Shown: positions 44,537 through 53,759 of the stretch, in pieces
How positions within the stretch are numbered: position 1 is the first letter of the stretch
Layout: each line of letters starts with the position of its first letter
Source of the DNA: Bradyrhizobium murdochi
GTDB lineage: Bacteria > Pseudomonadota > Alphaproteobacteria > Rhizobiales > Xanthobacteraceae
DNA: 64,000 nt
Reading direction: 5' to 3'
NCBI RefSeq assembly: GCF_000472965.1
Contig: NZ_AXAU01000005.1
Coordinates: 248,001 to 312,000, forward strand
Translations under genes and position numbers: made by a program
Notes under the pieces: generated by a model
What the model was told of the DNA's origin: nothing
The model's input: the letters and a program-made list of their open reading frames with translations, nothing else
Databases searched by the model: none

Positions 44537-45353
44537 TGGCTGCGTTCAGTTCGCCGCCGAAGACGAAAATCGCCGAAATGAAATACAGAAACACCAGCGC
44601 GATGATGACCGAGGCAAGCCCCGCATACATCGTCACATAGTTGCTGGCGAAGCGCGCCAGATATTGGCCGAACACGACGCCCGAGATCAACGATCCCACC
44701 ATCGTGAAGACGATGCCCGGAAGGATCTGCAGAAAACTCCGCCGGCCACACGGCAGCCAGGCATGCAGCACGAACAGCGCTACCGTCATCGCGGTGATCG
44801 TGATGCCGTAACGGGCGAAGGTGAGAAGGCCTTCGTTGGACTCGACGAAGAACGGAATGTGGCGGCGCGCCGTCTCCAGGATCAGCGGACCGAGCACGAT
44901 CAGGAACGCCATCAAGAGCGACGTGACGGCGGCGACCAGCGTATAGCCGATCGATTCCAGCCGCAGCCAGTACCACGCCCGCGGCTCGACCACCGAATAG
45001 GCGCGGTTCAGCGCGACCCGCAGCGCCTCGACGCCGTTGGAGGCGAAATAGACCGCCAGCACCGCGCCGACGGTCAGGATGTCGCCGCGCGTCGTCGTCA
45101 GCACGTCGTGGATTTCGCCTGAGAGCGCGTCGGCGACCTGTTGTGGCCAGGTTTGCAGCAACAGTCCGACGGCCCCATCGGCCAGTTCCTTGGAGCCGAA
45201 AAAGCCAGCCAGCGACGTCAGCACGATCAGGAACGGAAATAGCGCCATCAACGTGGACAGCGCGATGTGGCTCGCGATCGCCCAGCCGTCATCGGCGAGG
45301 AACGTATAAAACGCCTCCATGACGACGAGGTAGACGTAGCGAATGAGCTTCAC
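44460..45353 (-). CDS. YihY/BrkB-family membrane protein
   Basis: A 297-residue inner-membrane protein with six membrane segments, matching the family long called virulence factor BrkB or ribonuclease BN. The signature DDGWAIASHIALSTLMALFP near residue 20 is conserved, with a long loop and then VLAVYFASNGVEALRVALNRAY and YMYAGLAS-type YVTMYAGLASVIIALVFLYF near the end. No nuclease residues are visible. It is likely a transporter; substrate unknown. It overlaps the hybrid kinase gene by 77 bases at their 3' ends. Confidence 0.85.
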   Translation of the reverse strand: MKLIRYVYLVVMEAFYTFLADDGWAIASHIALSTLMALFPFLIVLTSLAGFFGSKELADGAVGLLLQTWPQQVADALSGEIHDVLTTTRGDILTVGAVLAVYFASNGVEALRVALNRAYSVVEPRAWYWLRLESIGYTLVAAVTSLLMAFLIVLGPLILETARRHIPFFVESNEGLLTFARYGITITAMTVALFVLHAWLPCGRRSFLQILPGIVFTMVGSLISGVVFGQYLARFASNYVTMYAGLASVIIALVFLYFISAIFVFGGELNAAIMKSRLPKGMSLHAAQSPGRAGSQA

Positions 45354-45498
45354 ATCTCACCTCGATCGGGGTATTGCGGTCCGGTCCTAAGCCGGGGCTA
45401 GCATCTGATATTATTGGGTTAAAAGCCAGATCGTCGAGCGGTAGTGCGAGAGTTGTGATCGTGTGGAAGTCGGCGCCGCACGGTGTTATGTACCGCCG

Positions 45499-45693
45499 AT
45501 GACATCCTTTCTGAGTTCGATTGTTCTCCCCATCGCGCTTGCGGCCGTGGCTATCGTGCTGTTGCTCGGCCTCGTCAACATGATGCGGGGCGGCTCGCCG
45601 AACCGCTCCCAGAGCCTGATGCGGCTTCGGGTGCTGCTGCAGTTCATTGCCATCGTCATCACCATGGTCGTGGTGTGGGCGTTGGGTAGATAA
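45499..45693 (+). CDS. twin transmembrane (HIG1-like) small protein
   Basis: A 64-residue protein with two membrane segments (FLSSIVLPIALAAVAIVLLL and LRVLLQFIAIVITMVVVWAL) joined by a basic loop (MMRGGSPNRSQSLMRLR), the arrangement of HIG1-domain-like twin-TM proteins that associate with respiratory complexes. ATG 45499 is chosen because the upstream residues in the frame do not fit. It is followed 23 bases later by the cobalamin adenosyltransferase start and may share its transcript. Confidence 0.72.
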   Translation: MTSFLSSIVLPIALAAVAIVLLLGLVNMMRGGSPNRSQSLMRLRVLLQFIAIVITMVVVWALGR

Positions 45694-45715
45694 GGGCAGG
45701 AAAGGGGAAGCGGCT

Positions 45716-46288
45716 ATGGTCGTGCTCAACCGCATCTATACGAAGACTGGCGATGACGGCACCACGGCGCTCGGCAGCGGCGAGCGCCGCCCGAAATACG
45801 ATCTGCGCATTAGCGCCTACGGCACCGTCGATGAAACCAACGCCGCCATCGGCGTGGTGAGGCTGCATCTCGGCGATGCCCGCGAACTCGATGCGATGCT
45901 CGGCCGGATCCAAAACGATTTGTTCGATCTCGGGGCCGACCTTGCGGTGCCACAGCGCGACGGCAAGGCCGAGCGGCTCCGGATGCTGTCGAGCCAGGTC
46001 GAGCGGCTCGAGCGCGACATCGACGCGCTGAACGATCATCTCGCGCCCCTGACCTCGTTCGTGCTGCCCGGCGGCACCCCCGCTGCCGCATACCTGCACC
46101 TCGCCCGTACCATATGCCGCAGGGCGGAACGGATCATGGTGGAACTCGCCGCGCGGCCGGAGGAGCCGGTGAGCGCGGCCGCCATTCAGTATATGAACCG
46201 CCTGTCCGATTTCCTGTTCGTGGCCAGTCGCGCAATGAACGATAATGGGGCCGGAGACGTGTTGTGGGTGCCGGGTCAGAACCGTTAA
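45716..46288 (+). CDS. cob(I)yrinic acid a,c-diamide adenosyltransferase, PduO type
   Basis: A 190-residue enzyme that transfers adenosine from ATP to reduced cobalamin or its precursor, making coenzyme B12. The hallmark N-terminal block RIYTKTGDDGTTALGSGER, and the C-terminal NRLSDFLFVASRAMN with the Arg/Asp/Asn residues of the ATP site, are present. It is PduO-type by fold, not CobA-type. GGAAAGGGGA precedes ATG 45716. A candidate terminator follows. Confidence 0.92.
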   Translation: MVVLNRIYTKTGDDGTTALGSGERRPKYDLRISAYGTVDETNAAIGVVRLHLGDARELDAMLGRIQNDLFDLGADLAVPQRDGKAERLRMLSSQVERLERDIDALNDHLAPLTSFVLPGGTPAAAYLHLARTICRRAERIMVELAARPEEPVSAAAIQYMNRLSDFLFVASRAMNDNGAGDVLWVPGQNR

Positions 46289-46291
46289 GGT

Positions 46292-46311
46292 AGGCCCTGA
46301 AGGCAGGGCCT
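46292..46311 (+). terminator. candidate terminator after the cobalamin adenosyltransferase gene
   Basis: AGGCCCTG (46292-46299) and CAGGGCCT (46304-46311) form an 8-bp stem with loop AAGG. A TTTTT run follows at 46323-46327, a little late for a classic terminator. Confidence 0.5.
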
Positions 46312-46426
46312 TCCGGGGCCGATTTTTGGCTTTCGCGCGTTGACCGCCGATAGCGGGACCTTTAGGTTCCGCGCCCAAGCTAATAACAAGCTGATCAAAC
46401 CCCAGAATTCAAGCGAAAGAGGATCG

Positions 46427-47176
46427 ATGAAGGTTCTTGTGCCGGTAAAGCGGGTGGTCGATTTCAACGTCAAGGTCCGCGTCAAGAGCGACGGAACCGG
46501 CGTGGAACTCGCTAACGTGAAGATGTCGATGAATCCGTTCGACGAAATCGCTGTCGAGGAAGCGTTGCGGCTGAAGGAAGCCGGCAAGGCGACTGAAGTC
46601 GTGGTGGTGTCGATCGGCCCGGCGCAGGCCTCGGAGACGATCCGGACCGGTCTCGCCATGGGCGCCGACCGCGGCATCCTCGTCAAGGCCGAAGGCAATG
46701 TGGAGCCGCTGGCGGTCGCGAAGCTTCTCAAAGCAGTAGCGGATGCCGAGAAGCCCGGCCTCGTCATTCTCGGCAAGCAGGCGATCGACGACGATTCGAA
46801 CCAGACCGGCCAGATGCTGGCCGCGCTGCTCGGGTGGCCGCAGGCGACGTTTGCCTCCAAGCTCGAAGTTGAAGGCTCCGACTTCAAGGTCACGCGCGAG
46901 GTCGACGGCGGCCTGCAGACCGTGAAGCTGAAGGGACCGGCGATCGTCACCACCGACCTGCGGCTGAACGAGCCGCGTTATGCGTCGCTGCCCAACATCA
47001 TGAAGGCGAAGAAGAAGCCGATCGACGACAAGAGCGCCGCCGATTACGGCGTCGATCTCACGCCGCATCTCGAAGTGCTCAAGACGGCGGAACCGCCCGG
47101 CCGCAAGGGTGGCGTCAAGGTTAAGGACGTCGCTGAGCTTGTTTCCAAACTCAAGACCGAAGCCGGGGTTCTCTGA
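46427..47176 (+). CDS. etfB: electron transfer flavoprotein beta subunit
   Basis: A 249-residue subunit that carries AMP and accepts electrons, with EtfA, from acyl-CoA dehydrogenases, passing them to the ubiquinone pool. The family start [20 protein letters not shown], the [20 protein letters not shown] segment and the [20 protein letters not shown] motif are intact. Gene order etfB-etfA-dehydrogenase is typical. The ATG follows a long untranslated region. The start of etfA overlaps its stop (TGATG). Confidence 0.95.
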   Translation: MKVLVPVKRVVDFNVKVRVKSDGTGVELANVKMSMNPFDEIAVEEALRLKEAGKATEVVVVSIGPAQASETIRTGLAMGADRGILVKAEGNVEPLAVAKLLKAVADAEKPGLVILGKQAIDDDSNQTGQMLAALLGWPQATFASKLEVEGSDFKVTREVDGGLQTVKLKGPAIVTTDLRLNEPRYASLPNIMKAKKKPIDDKSAADYGVDLTPHLEVLKTAEPPGRKGGVKVKDVAELVSKLKTEAGVL

Positions 47177-48120
47177 TGACGACGCTATTGATTGCCGAAC
47201 ACGACAACGCGTCGATCAAGGATGCGACCAACAAGACGCTGACGGCAGCCGCTGCGCTCGGCGCCGATGTGCACGTGCTGGTCGCCGGCGCGAACGCCAA
47301 GGGTGCGGCCGATGCCGCAGCCAAGCTTGCCGGCGTCAAGAAGGTGCTGCTCGCGGACAATGCCGCCTATGCCCATGATCTCGCCGAGCCGCTGGCCGCG
47401 CTGATCGTGTCGCTGGCCTCCGGTTACGATGCTCTCGTCGCGCCTGCGACATCGCGCTTCAAGAACGTGATGCCGCGCGTCGCAGCTCTGCTCGACGTGA
47501 TGCAGGTGTCCGAGATCATCAAGGTGGTTTCGCCCGATACCTTCGAGCGGCCGATCTATGCCGGCAACGCGATCCAGACGGTGAAGTCCAAGGACGCCAA
47601 GAAGGTCATCACGGTGCGGACTTCGACCTTTGCCGCGGCGGGTGAGGGCGGCAGTGCGCCGGTGGAGGACGTCGCCGCTGCGGCCGATCCGGGCCTTTCC
47701 AGCTTCATCGGCGAAGAGGTGGCGAAGAGCGACCGTCCGGAACTGACCTCAGCAAAGATCATCGTTTCCGGCGGCCGCGCCATGCAGAGCCGCGAGAACT
47801 TTGCCAAATATATCGAGCCGCTCGCCGACAAGCTCAGCGCCGGCGTCGGCGCCTCGCGCGCCGCGGTCGATGCCGGCTATGCGCCCAACGACTGGCAGGT
47901 CGGTCAGACCGGCAAGGTGGTCGCTCCGGAACTATATGTCGCAATCGGTATCTCCGGCGCGATCCAGCATCTCGCCGGCATGAAGGATTCCAAGGTGATC
48001 GTTGCGATCAACAAGGATGAAGACGCGCCGATCTTCCAGGTTGCCGATTACGGCCTGGTCGCTGACCTCTATCAGGCGGTTCCTGAACTGACCGATGCGC
48101 TCGGCAAGCTCGGAAAGTAA
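47176..48120 (+). CDS. etfA: electron transfer flavoprotein alpha subunit
   Basis: A 314-residue FAD-binding partner of EtfB. The C-terminal FAD domain is clear: [13 protein letters not shown] near residue 200, [20 protein letters not shown] near residue 255, then [20 protein letters not shown]. It overlaps the etfB stop by one base in TGATG, so subunit synthesis is coupled. A terminator lies 18 bases after the stop. Confidence 0.95.
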   Translation: MTTLLIAEHDNASIKDATNKTLTAAAALGADVHVLVAGANAKGAADAAAKLAGVKKVLLADNAAYAHDLAEPLAALIVSLASGYDALVAPATSRFKNVMPRVAALLDVMQVSEIIKVVSPDTFERPIYAGNAIQTVKSKDAKKVITVRTSTFAAAGEGGSAPVEDVAAAADPGLSSFIGEEVAKSDRPELTSAKIIVSGGRAMQSRENFAKYIEPLADKLSAGVGASRAAVDAGYAPNDWQVGQTGKVVAPELYVAIGISGAIQHLAGMKDSKVIVAINKDEDAPIFQVADYGLVADLYQAVPELTDALGKLGK

Positions 48121-48137
48121 CCACAGCGATAAACAGC

Positions 48138-48168
48138 GGCCGGATGCGTAACATCCGGCCGGTGTTTT
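48138..48168 (+). terminator. terminator after etfA
   Basis: GGCCGGATG (48138-48146) and CATCCGGCC (48152-48160) form a 9-bp stem with a 5-base loop, followed by GGTGTTTTA with a short T-run. Confidence 0.75.
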
Positions 48169-48271
48169 ATGCTAAAGCGAAGTAGATTTGCGGCTTCGCA
48201 TTAATATAGCGTGCCAAAACGGGACCAGGACGAACAGGCGCGATGTGCGCGCCGTTCCGGTGGATGACAAG

Positions 48272-49153
48272 ATGGCGGTGACAATCAAGAAGGTCGGCGT
48301 GATCGGCTCGGGCCAGATGGGCCACGGGATTGCGCATGTGGCGGCGCTCGCCGGCTTGGACGTGGTGCTCAACGACGTCTCCGACGAACGGCTGAAATCG
48401 GCGATGGCGACCATCAACGGTCATTTGTCGCGCCAAGTTGCCAAGCAGATCATCACCGAGGACGCGCGCAAGAAGGCGCTGGAGCGGATTTCCTCCACCG
48501 AGACGCTCGACGGGCTTTCGGATTGCGACCTCGTAATCGAGACCGCGGTCGAAAAGGAAGAGGTCAAGCGCAAGATCTTTCACGAACTCTGCGCAGTATT
48601 GAAGCCGGAAGCGATCGTCGCCACCAACTCCTCGTCGATCTCGATCACCCGGCTCGCCGCCTCGACCGATCGTCCCGAGCGCTTCATCGGCATTCACTTC
48701 ATGAATCCGGTGCCGCAGATGGAACTGGTCGAGCTGATCCGCGGCATCGCCACCGACGATTTGACGTTCGACACCGCCAAGGAATTCGTCACGAAACTCG
48801 GCAAGCAGATCGCGGTGTCCGAAGATTTCCCGGCCTTCATCGTCAACCGCATCCTGCTGCCGATGATCAACGAGGCGATCTACACGCTCTATGAAGGCGT
48901 CGGCAACGTCGAGGCGATCGACGCCGCCATGAAGCTCGGCGCGCACCATCCGATGGGGCCGCTGGAACTGGCCGATTTCATCGGGCTCGATACCTGTCTG
49001 TCGATCATGCAGGTGCTGCATGAGGGGCTGGCGGATTCAAAATACCGGCCGTGCCCGCTACTCGTGAAATATGTCGAGGCCGGCTGGCTCGGCCGCAAAA
49101 CACAGCGTGGTTTCTACGACTACCGCGGCGACAAGCCGGTCCCGACGCGCTAG
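48272..49153 (+). CDS. 3-hydroxybutyryl-CoA dehydrogenase
   Basis: A 293-residue NAD-dependent dehydrogenase of the L-3-hydroxyacyl-CoA family, acting in fatty acid or butyrate metabolism. The Rossmann motif is VGVIGSGQMGHGIAHVAALA near residue 8, the conserved NSSSISITRLA appears near residue 115, the catalytic His lies in GIHFMNPVPQMELVE, and the C-terminal domain has the HPMGPLELADFIGLD motif. ATG 48272 is chosen over upstream in-frame codons. It follows etfBA and probably supplies or uses electrons linked to ETF. Confidence 0.92.
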   Translation: MAVTIKKVGVIGSGQMGHGIAHVAALAGLDVVLNDVSDERLKSAMATINGHLSRQVAKQIITEDARKKALERISSTETLDGLSDCDLVIETAVEKEEVKRKIFHELCAVLKPEAIVATNSSSISITRLAASTDRPERFIGIHFMNPVPQMELVELIRGIATDDLTFDTAKEFVTKLGKQIAVSEDFPAFIVNRILLPMINEAIYTLYEGVGNVEAIDAAMKLGAHHPMGPLELADFIGLDTCLSIMQVLHEGLADSKYRPCPLLVKYVEAGWLGRKTQRGFYDYRGDKPVPTR

Positions 49154-49169
49154 GCGTCATCGCGTCTTC

Positions 49170-49251
49170 TTAGGATGGGTAGAGCGCAGCGAAACCCATC
49201 ACGCTTCCGCGCACGAATTGATGGGTATCGCTTCGCTCCACCCATCCTACG
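49170..49251. repeat. palindromic intergenic repeat, TAGGATGGGTAGAGCG type
   Basis: Left arm TTAGGATGGGTAGAGCGCAG and right arm around CGCTCCACCCATCCTA are complementary with a shorter internal pair (AACCCATC with GATGGGT). It is related in style to the GTAGGGTGGGCA repeats at 7439 and 58003. Confidence 0.75.
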
Positions 49252-49377
49252 AATTCCGGACGCGCGCAGCGTGTCACCTGACGTGTATTCGCGCGCCCGC
49301 CCAACTTTTCTTCGATCGCCAAGCATTCATTAACCGGTGCCGGGGTACGGTGCCCTCAGGTTTGAGGAGTGCTGCGT

Positions 49378-49566
49378 ATGGATATGATGGCTATGGTTTC
49401 GAGCATGCTCGCGATGCAGGCAGCGGGCACGCAGCAGCAGATTCAGACCTCGATCATCAAGCAGAATGCGGACGCCGAGAAGGCCGCAGTCCAGACGCTG
49501 CTCGGCACGCCCTCGACCGCCAATCTTGCCCCGGGCGTCGGCGGCAACCTCAATATCGCGGCCTAA
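49378..49566 (+). CDS. small YjfB-like (putative motility) protein
   Basis: A 62-residue protein beginning MDMMAMVSSMLAMQAAGTQQ, with a helical, Gln/Ala-rich middle and a C-terminal Gly/Pro tail. It resembles the YjfB motility family (PF14070), in which the short MDI-type start and a helical core are conserved. GAGGAG about 8 bases before ATG 49378 supports translation. No flagellar or pilus genes are nearby, so the motility link rests on the family name alone. Confidence 0.6.
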   Translation: MDMMAMVSSMLAMQAAGTQQQIQTSIIKQNADAEKAAVQTLLGTPSTANLAPGVGGNLNIAA

Positions 49567-49591
49567 GCTCGCCCCCGACGCAACTGTTAAA

Positions 49592-49693
49592 CCCTCATGG
49601 TGAGGAGGCGCTTTAGCGCCGTCTCGAACCATGTGGCCCCGCTAGTGCCATTCATCCTTCGAGACGCCGCTGACGCGGCTCCTCAGGATGAGG
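49592..49693. repeat. palindromic intergenic repeat, CCTCATGGTGAGGAGGCGC type
   Basis: The left arm (49592-49632, CCTCATGGTGAGGAGGCGCT then GCGCCGTCTCGAACCATG) is imperfectly complementary to the right arm (49653-49693, ending CAGGATGAGG). It separates the YjfB-like gene from the convergent tlpA. Confidence 0.65.
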
Positions 49694-49741
49694 TCTGACG
49701 GGTCAGACCGGGAGCAACGCCTCCGCCACTGCGTGGCCCCG

Positions 49742-50431
49742 CTAACTCCCCGCCTTCATCGGCTGCATCGCGCCCTTGATCAGCTTGATCGCGTCCTCGC
49801 TGGCCCATTCGGCGGGGCCGGCAAGGGTGGCGATCTCGCAGCCCTGGGCGTCCACCAGCACTGAAGTGGGCATGCCCAGCGCCTTGCCTACACCCTTAAG
49901 ATCCTGAAAGACCTTGGCTTTTGGGTCGGCGAAATAGCCGAGCCGGGTCAGATTGGCCTCTTTCAGGAAGTTCTTCGGCTTCTCGGGGTCGCGGGTGTCG
50001 ATGTTGATGGCGACCACCTCGAAATCCTTGCCGCCGAGCTTGGCCTGCAGGTGCTCCAGCGCCGGCATTTCCTTGCGACAAGGCACGCACCAGGTGGCCC
50101 ACAGGTTCACCAGCACGGTCTTGCCGCGCCATTCCGACAGCTTCCTCGGCTTACCCTCGGCATCCTCGAAGGCGAGGTCGGGCAACCGCAACGGTGTCGT
50201 TGCCATGGTCAGCGCGGCCACCTCGCCATGCGCCAGTGGCGATATCTTGCGGGCCAGTTCGACGGCTGCCGCACAGGACGGATCGCCACCCATTCCGCGC
50301 TTGAAGCTGCCGAGTCCGTAAAACGCGCCCAATCCGACCACGCCCGCAGCCGCCACCGCGCCGATGGCGATCGGGATCCGGCGCCTCGTGGCGGGGCGGG
50401 GCGGGGACATTTCGGGCATATCGTTTGTCAT
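49742..50431 (-). CDS. tlpA: thiol:disulfide interchange protein TlpA
   Basis: A 229-residue membrane-anchored thioredoxin-like protein. A Pro/Arg-rich N terminus precedes one membrane segment ([20 protein letters not shown]). The active site is WATWC115-V-P-C118, and [20 protein letters not shown] carries the cis-proline region and a further Cys. The sequence closely resembles Bradyrhizobium TlpA as I remember it, which keeps copper-chaperone and CoxB thiols reduced for cytochrome aa3 assembly. It is divergent from argH, the arrangement found in that genus. Confidence 0.92.
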   Translation of the reverse strand: MTNDMPEMSPPRPATRRRIPIAIGAVAAAGVVGLGAFYGLGSFKRGMGGDPSCAAAVELARKISPLAHGEVAALTMATTPLRLPDLAFEDAEGKPRKLSEWRGKTVLVNLWATWCVPCRKEMPALEHLQAKLGGKDFEVVAINIDTRDPEKPKNFLKEANLTRLGYFADPKAKVFQDLKGVGKALGMPTSVLVDAQGCEIATLAGPAEWASEDAIKLIKGAMQPMKAGS

Positions 50432-50542
50432 CCTGTGTCAGATACGGCTATGCAGGGCTCAAGGTTACGGTCGAATTACGGTCGAAACCGGCGCGGCGTT
50501 TCGCGTAACTCCGACGATATAGATGGCAGGGCTTGGGAAGTC

Positions 50543-51940
50543 ATGAGCAACAAGATGTGGGGCGGCCGGTTCAGCGAGCGCCCCGATGCGATCATGGAGG
50601 AAATCAACGTCTCGATCGACGTCGATCGTCACCTCTATGCCCAGGACATTGCCGCGTCCAAGGCCCACGCGGCAATGCTGGCCGCGCAAGGCATTATCAC
50701 CGCGAGTGATGCGAAAAATATCGGCAAGGGTCTAGACACGATTTTGTCAGAGATCGGCAAGGGCGCGTTCGATTTCAAGCGCGCGCTCGAAGACATCCAT
50801 ATGAATGTCGAGAGCCGGCTTTCCGAACTGATCGGGCCGGCCGCCGGGCGGCTGCATACCGCGCGTTCGCGCAACGACCAGGTCGCGACCGATTTCCGGC
50901 TCTATGTCCGCGACACGATCGACGAGACGGACGCGGCGCTAGCCGCCTTCCAGCACGCTTTGGCTGCCCGCGCGCTGGAGCATGCCGCAACCGTGATGCC
51001 GGGCTTCACCCATCTGCAGACCGCCCAGCCGGTCACGTTCGGGCATCATCTGCTCGCCTATGTCGAGATGGCGGCGCGCGACCGCGGCCGTTTTGCCGAC
51101 GCGCGCAAGCGGCTGAACGAATCGCCGCTCGGCGCCGCGGCGCTCGCCGGAACTTCGTTTCCGATCGATCGCCCTGCCACCGCCAAGGCGCTCGGCTTCG
51201 ACCGCCCCATGGCCAATTCGCTGGACGCAGTATCGGACCGCGACTTCGTGCTCGAAACCCTGTCGGCGGCGTCGATCGCGGCCGTGCACATGTCGCGCTT
51301 TGCCGAGGAGATCGTGATCTGGACGTCGCCGCTGGTGGGGCTGGTGCGGCTCTCCGACAAGTTCACCACCGGCTCCTCGATCATGCCGCAGAAGCGCAAT
51401 CCGGACGCGGCCGAGCTGGTGCGCGCCAAGACCGGCCGGGTGATCGGCGCGCTCAACGGGCTTTTGATCGTGATGAAGGGGCTGCCGCTCGCCTATCAAA
51501 AGGACATGCAGGAGGACAAGCAGGGCGCGATGGAGGCGTTTTCCGCGCTCTCGCTCGCGATTCGCGCGATGACCGGCATGGTCCTCGATCTCGTCCCCGA
51601 CGAGGCGCGGATGAAGGCCGCGGCCGGCGAGGGCTACGCCACCGCCACCGATCTCGCCGACTGGCTGGTGCGGACGCTGAAAATGCCGTTCCGCGACGCC
51701 CATCATGTTACCGGGCGAATCGTCGCGCTCGCGTCGAAGCAGGGCGTGGCGCTGCACGAATTGCCGCTCAAGGCGATGCAGGAGGTCGAGCCTGACATCA
51801 CCGCGGACGCCCTGCGCGTGCTATCGGTGGAGGCCTCGGTCAAAAGCCGGACCAGCTATGGCGGTACCGCGCCGAAGAACGTGCTTTCGCAGGCCAAAGC
51901 CTGGCTGAAACGGCTGGAAAAAGAGCAAAACTCGGGCTGA
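50543..51940 (+). CDS. argH: argininosuccinate lyase
   Basis: A 465-residue enzyme of the fumarase/aspartase superfamily that splits argininosuccinate to arginine and fumarate. It begins [20 protein letters not shown]; the conserved [20 protein letters not shown], the [17 protein letters not shown] region and the active-site loop [19 protein letters not shown] are intact. ATG 50543 is the start; the frame extends much further upstream across the divergent tlpA gene, which is a shadow. It is the first gene of an argH-lptM-lysA run. Confidence 0.97.
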   Translation: MSNKMWGGRFSERPDAIMEEINVSIDVDRHLYAQDIAASKAHAAMLAAQGIITASDAKNIGKGLDTILSEIGKGAFDFKRALEDIHMNVESRLSELIGPAAGRLHTARSRNDQVATDFRLYVRDTIDETDAALAAFQHALAARALEHAATVMPGFTHLQTAQPVTFGHHLLAYVEMAARDRGRFADARKRLNESPLGAAALAGTSFPIDRPATAKALGFDRPMANSLDAVSDRDFVLETLSAASIAAVHMSRFAEEIVIWTSPLVGLVRLSDKFTTGSSIMPQKRNPDAAELVRAKTGRVIGALNGLLIVMKGLPLAYQKDMQEDKQGAMEAFSALSLAIRAMTGMVLDLVPDEARMKAAAGEGYATATDLADWLVRTLKMPFRDAHHVTGRIVALASKQGVALHELPLKAMQEVEPDITADALRVLSVEASVKSRTSYGGTAPKNVLSQAKAWLKRLEKEQNSG

Positions 51941-52062
51941 GCGAAATTTTCGCTGCAATTTCTTGGGTTTTTCCTTGGGTTTTCTTGGGTTTCCGTGGCC
52001 GATCGGCACTCGCCAGACTGCGGCAACCTTTGTATGGTGCGGCGCGCATTGGGGATTTCGTC

Positions 52063-52326
52063 GTGATCAGTAACTACCGCCCGTCATCGTCGGGATGGGC
52101 CATCATCCTGTTGAGCGTGACCGCGCTCTCACTCGCCGGCTGCGGACGCAAGGGCGGGCTCGATCTGCCGCCGAGCGCACCGCCGCAGGCGCAGGCCACG
52201 TCGGATACCGAGGCCGAGCGTGCGGCGCAGCCCGGCGTCTTCAATTCGACCTATGGATCCGAGGCGGGCCCCAGCGCACCCAAGGGCGGCAAGAAGAAAT
52301 TCGTTCTCGATCCGCTGCTGGACTGA
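52063..52326 (+). CDS. lptM: LPS-assembly lipoprotein LptM (small lipoprotein)
   Basis: An 87-residue lipoprotein with a signal ending in the lipobox LSLAGC (Cys27), followed by GRKGGLDLPPSAP, which fits the LptM/YifL pattern of short lipoproteins beside lysA. LptM is known to help the LptD-LptE translocon mature at the outer membrane. The start is GTG 52063, with GGGGAT about 9 bases upstream; in-frame residues before it do not fit. It is 8 bases from lysA and probably co-transcribed. Confidence 0.78.
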   Translation: MISNYRPSSSGWAIILLSVTALSLAGCGRKGGLDLPPSAPPQAQATSDTEAERAAQPGVFNSTYGSEAGPSAPKGGKKKFVLDPLLD

Positions 52327-52333
52327 GCACGCC

Positions 52334-53599
52334 ATGAATCACTTCGACTATCGCAACGGCGTGCTGCACGCCGAGGCCGTGAATCTGTCCGACCTCGCGG
52401 ACGCCGTCGGCACGCCGTTTTATTGCTATTCGACGGCGACGCTGGAGCGTCACTACCGCGTCTTCACCGAGGCCTTTGCCGGCGAGAAGGCGCTGGTCTG
52501 CTACGCCATGAAAGCCAATTCCAACCAGGCGGTGCTGCGCACCCTGGCGAAACTTGGCGCCGGCGCCGATGTCGTCTCCGGCGGCGAATTGAAGCGCGCG
52601 CTGGCGGCCGGGATTCCACCGAGCAAGATTCTGTTCTCCGGCGTCGGCAAGACCGAAGCCGAGCTGCGCGCCGCGCTTTCGGCCGACATCCTCTGCATCA
52701 ACGTCGAGTCCGAACCCGAACTGGAACTGCTGTCGAAGCTAGCAGTCGAGACCGGAAAGACCGCGCGGATTTCGTTGCGCGTCAACCCTGACGTCGACGC
52801 CGGCACGCATGCCAAGATCGCCACCGGCAAGTCCGAGAACAAGTTCGGCATTCCCATTGCACGCGCACGCGAGGTCTATGCCCTTGCAGCGAAGCTGCGT
52901 GGGATCGAGGTGACCGGCACCGATATGCACATCGGCAGCCAGATCACCGATCTCTCCAAAATGGAAACCGCGTTCCGGATTCTTTCCGATTTCGTGCAGA
53001 CGCTGCGCGCCGATGGCCACAGGATCGAGCATATCGATTTCGGCGGCGGGCTCGGCATCCCCTATCACGCCGACCGCGAGGCGCCGCCATTGCCGTCGGC
53101 CTATGCCGCGATGGTCAAGCGTGTCACGCACAATCTCGGCTGTACGCTGATGTTCGAGCCCGGGCGGATGATCGTCGGCAATGCCGGCATCCTGGTCTCC
53201 CGCGTCATCTATGTGAAGCCGGGCGAAGCCAAGAACTTCGTCATCATTGACGCTGCGATGAACGATCTGATCCGCCCGACGCTTTACGAGGCCCACCACG
53301 ACATCCTCCCGGTTCGCGAGGCGGCCAAGGGTGCGCAGACGATCACGGCCGACGTGGTCGGGCCCGTCTGCGAGACCGGCGACTATCTCGCGCTCGATCG
53401 CAATTTGCCCGAGCCCAAGGCCGGCGATCTCCTGGCCATCATGACCGCCGGTGCCTATGGCGCGGTGCAGTCCGGCTTCTACAATACGCGGCCTTTAGTG
53501 CCGGAAGTCCTGGTCAAGGACGATCAGTACGCGATCGTCCGCCCCCGCATCGAGGTCGATGAACTGATCGCGATGGATAGGCCGGCGCCGTGGTTGTAA
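52334..53599 (+). CDS. lysA: diaminopimelate decarboxylase
   Basis: A 421-residue PLP enzyme that makes lysine from meso-diaminopimelate. The PLP-binding Lys lies in VCYAMKANSNQAVLRTLA near residue 60; HIGSQITDLSKMETAF, the GGGLGIPY phosphate-binding segment and the C-terminal GPVCETGDYLALDR active-site Cys region are all present. It follows lptM by 8 bases. A palindromic repeat lies downstream. Complete and presumably functional. Confidence 0.97.
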   Translation: MNHFDYRNGVLHAEAVNLSDLADAVGTPFYCYSTATLERHYRVFTEAFAGEKALVCYAMKANSNQAVLRTLAKLGAGADVVSGGELKRALAAGIPPSKILFSGVGKTEAELRAALSADILCINVESEPELELLSKLAVETGKTARISLRVNPDVDAGTHAKIATGKSENKFGIPIARAREVYALAAKLRGIEVTGTDMHIGSQITDLSKMETAFRILSDFVQTLRADGHRIEHIDFGGGLGIPYHADREAPPLPSAYAAMVKRVTHNLGCTLMFEPGRMIVGNAGILVSRVIYVKPGEAKNFVIIDAAMNDLIRPTLYEAHHDILPVREAAKGAQTITADVVGPVCETGDYLALDRNLPEPKAGDLLAIMTAGAYGAVQSGFYNTRPLVPEVLVKDDQYAIVRPRIEVDELIAMDRPAPWL

Positions 53600-53625
53600 T
53601 GACACTGGTGGCGCCACAATAACCC

Positions 53626-53753
53626 CGTCGTCCCTGCGAACGCAGGGACCCATAACTACAGGCGTTAATTGTTTCGCGACCTGCTCGTTATCGTTCTTTT
53701 CTAAACAACACCGGCCGCAGAGTATGGGTCCCTGCGTTCGCAGGGACGACGAC
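53626..53753. repeat. palindromic intergenic repeat, CGTCGTCCC-GGGACCCA type (second copy)
   Basis: Arms CCGTCGTCCCTGCGAACGCA (with GGGACCCATA) and TATGGGTCCCTGCGTTCGCA (with GGGACGACG) bracket a 65-base unrelated centre. It has the same outline as 8115-8238 and separates lysA from the convergent oxidoreductase gene. Confidence 0.82.
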
Positions 53754-53759
53754 GGAGCT

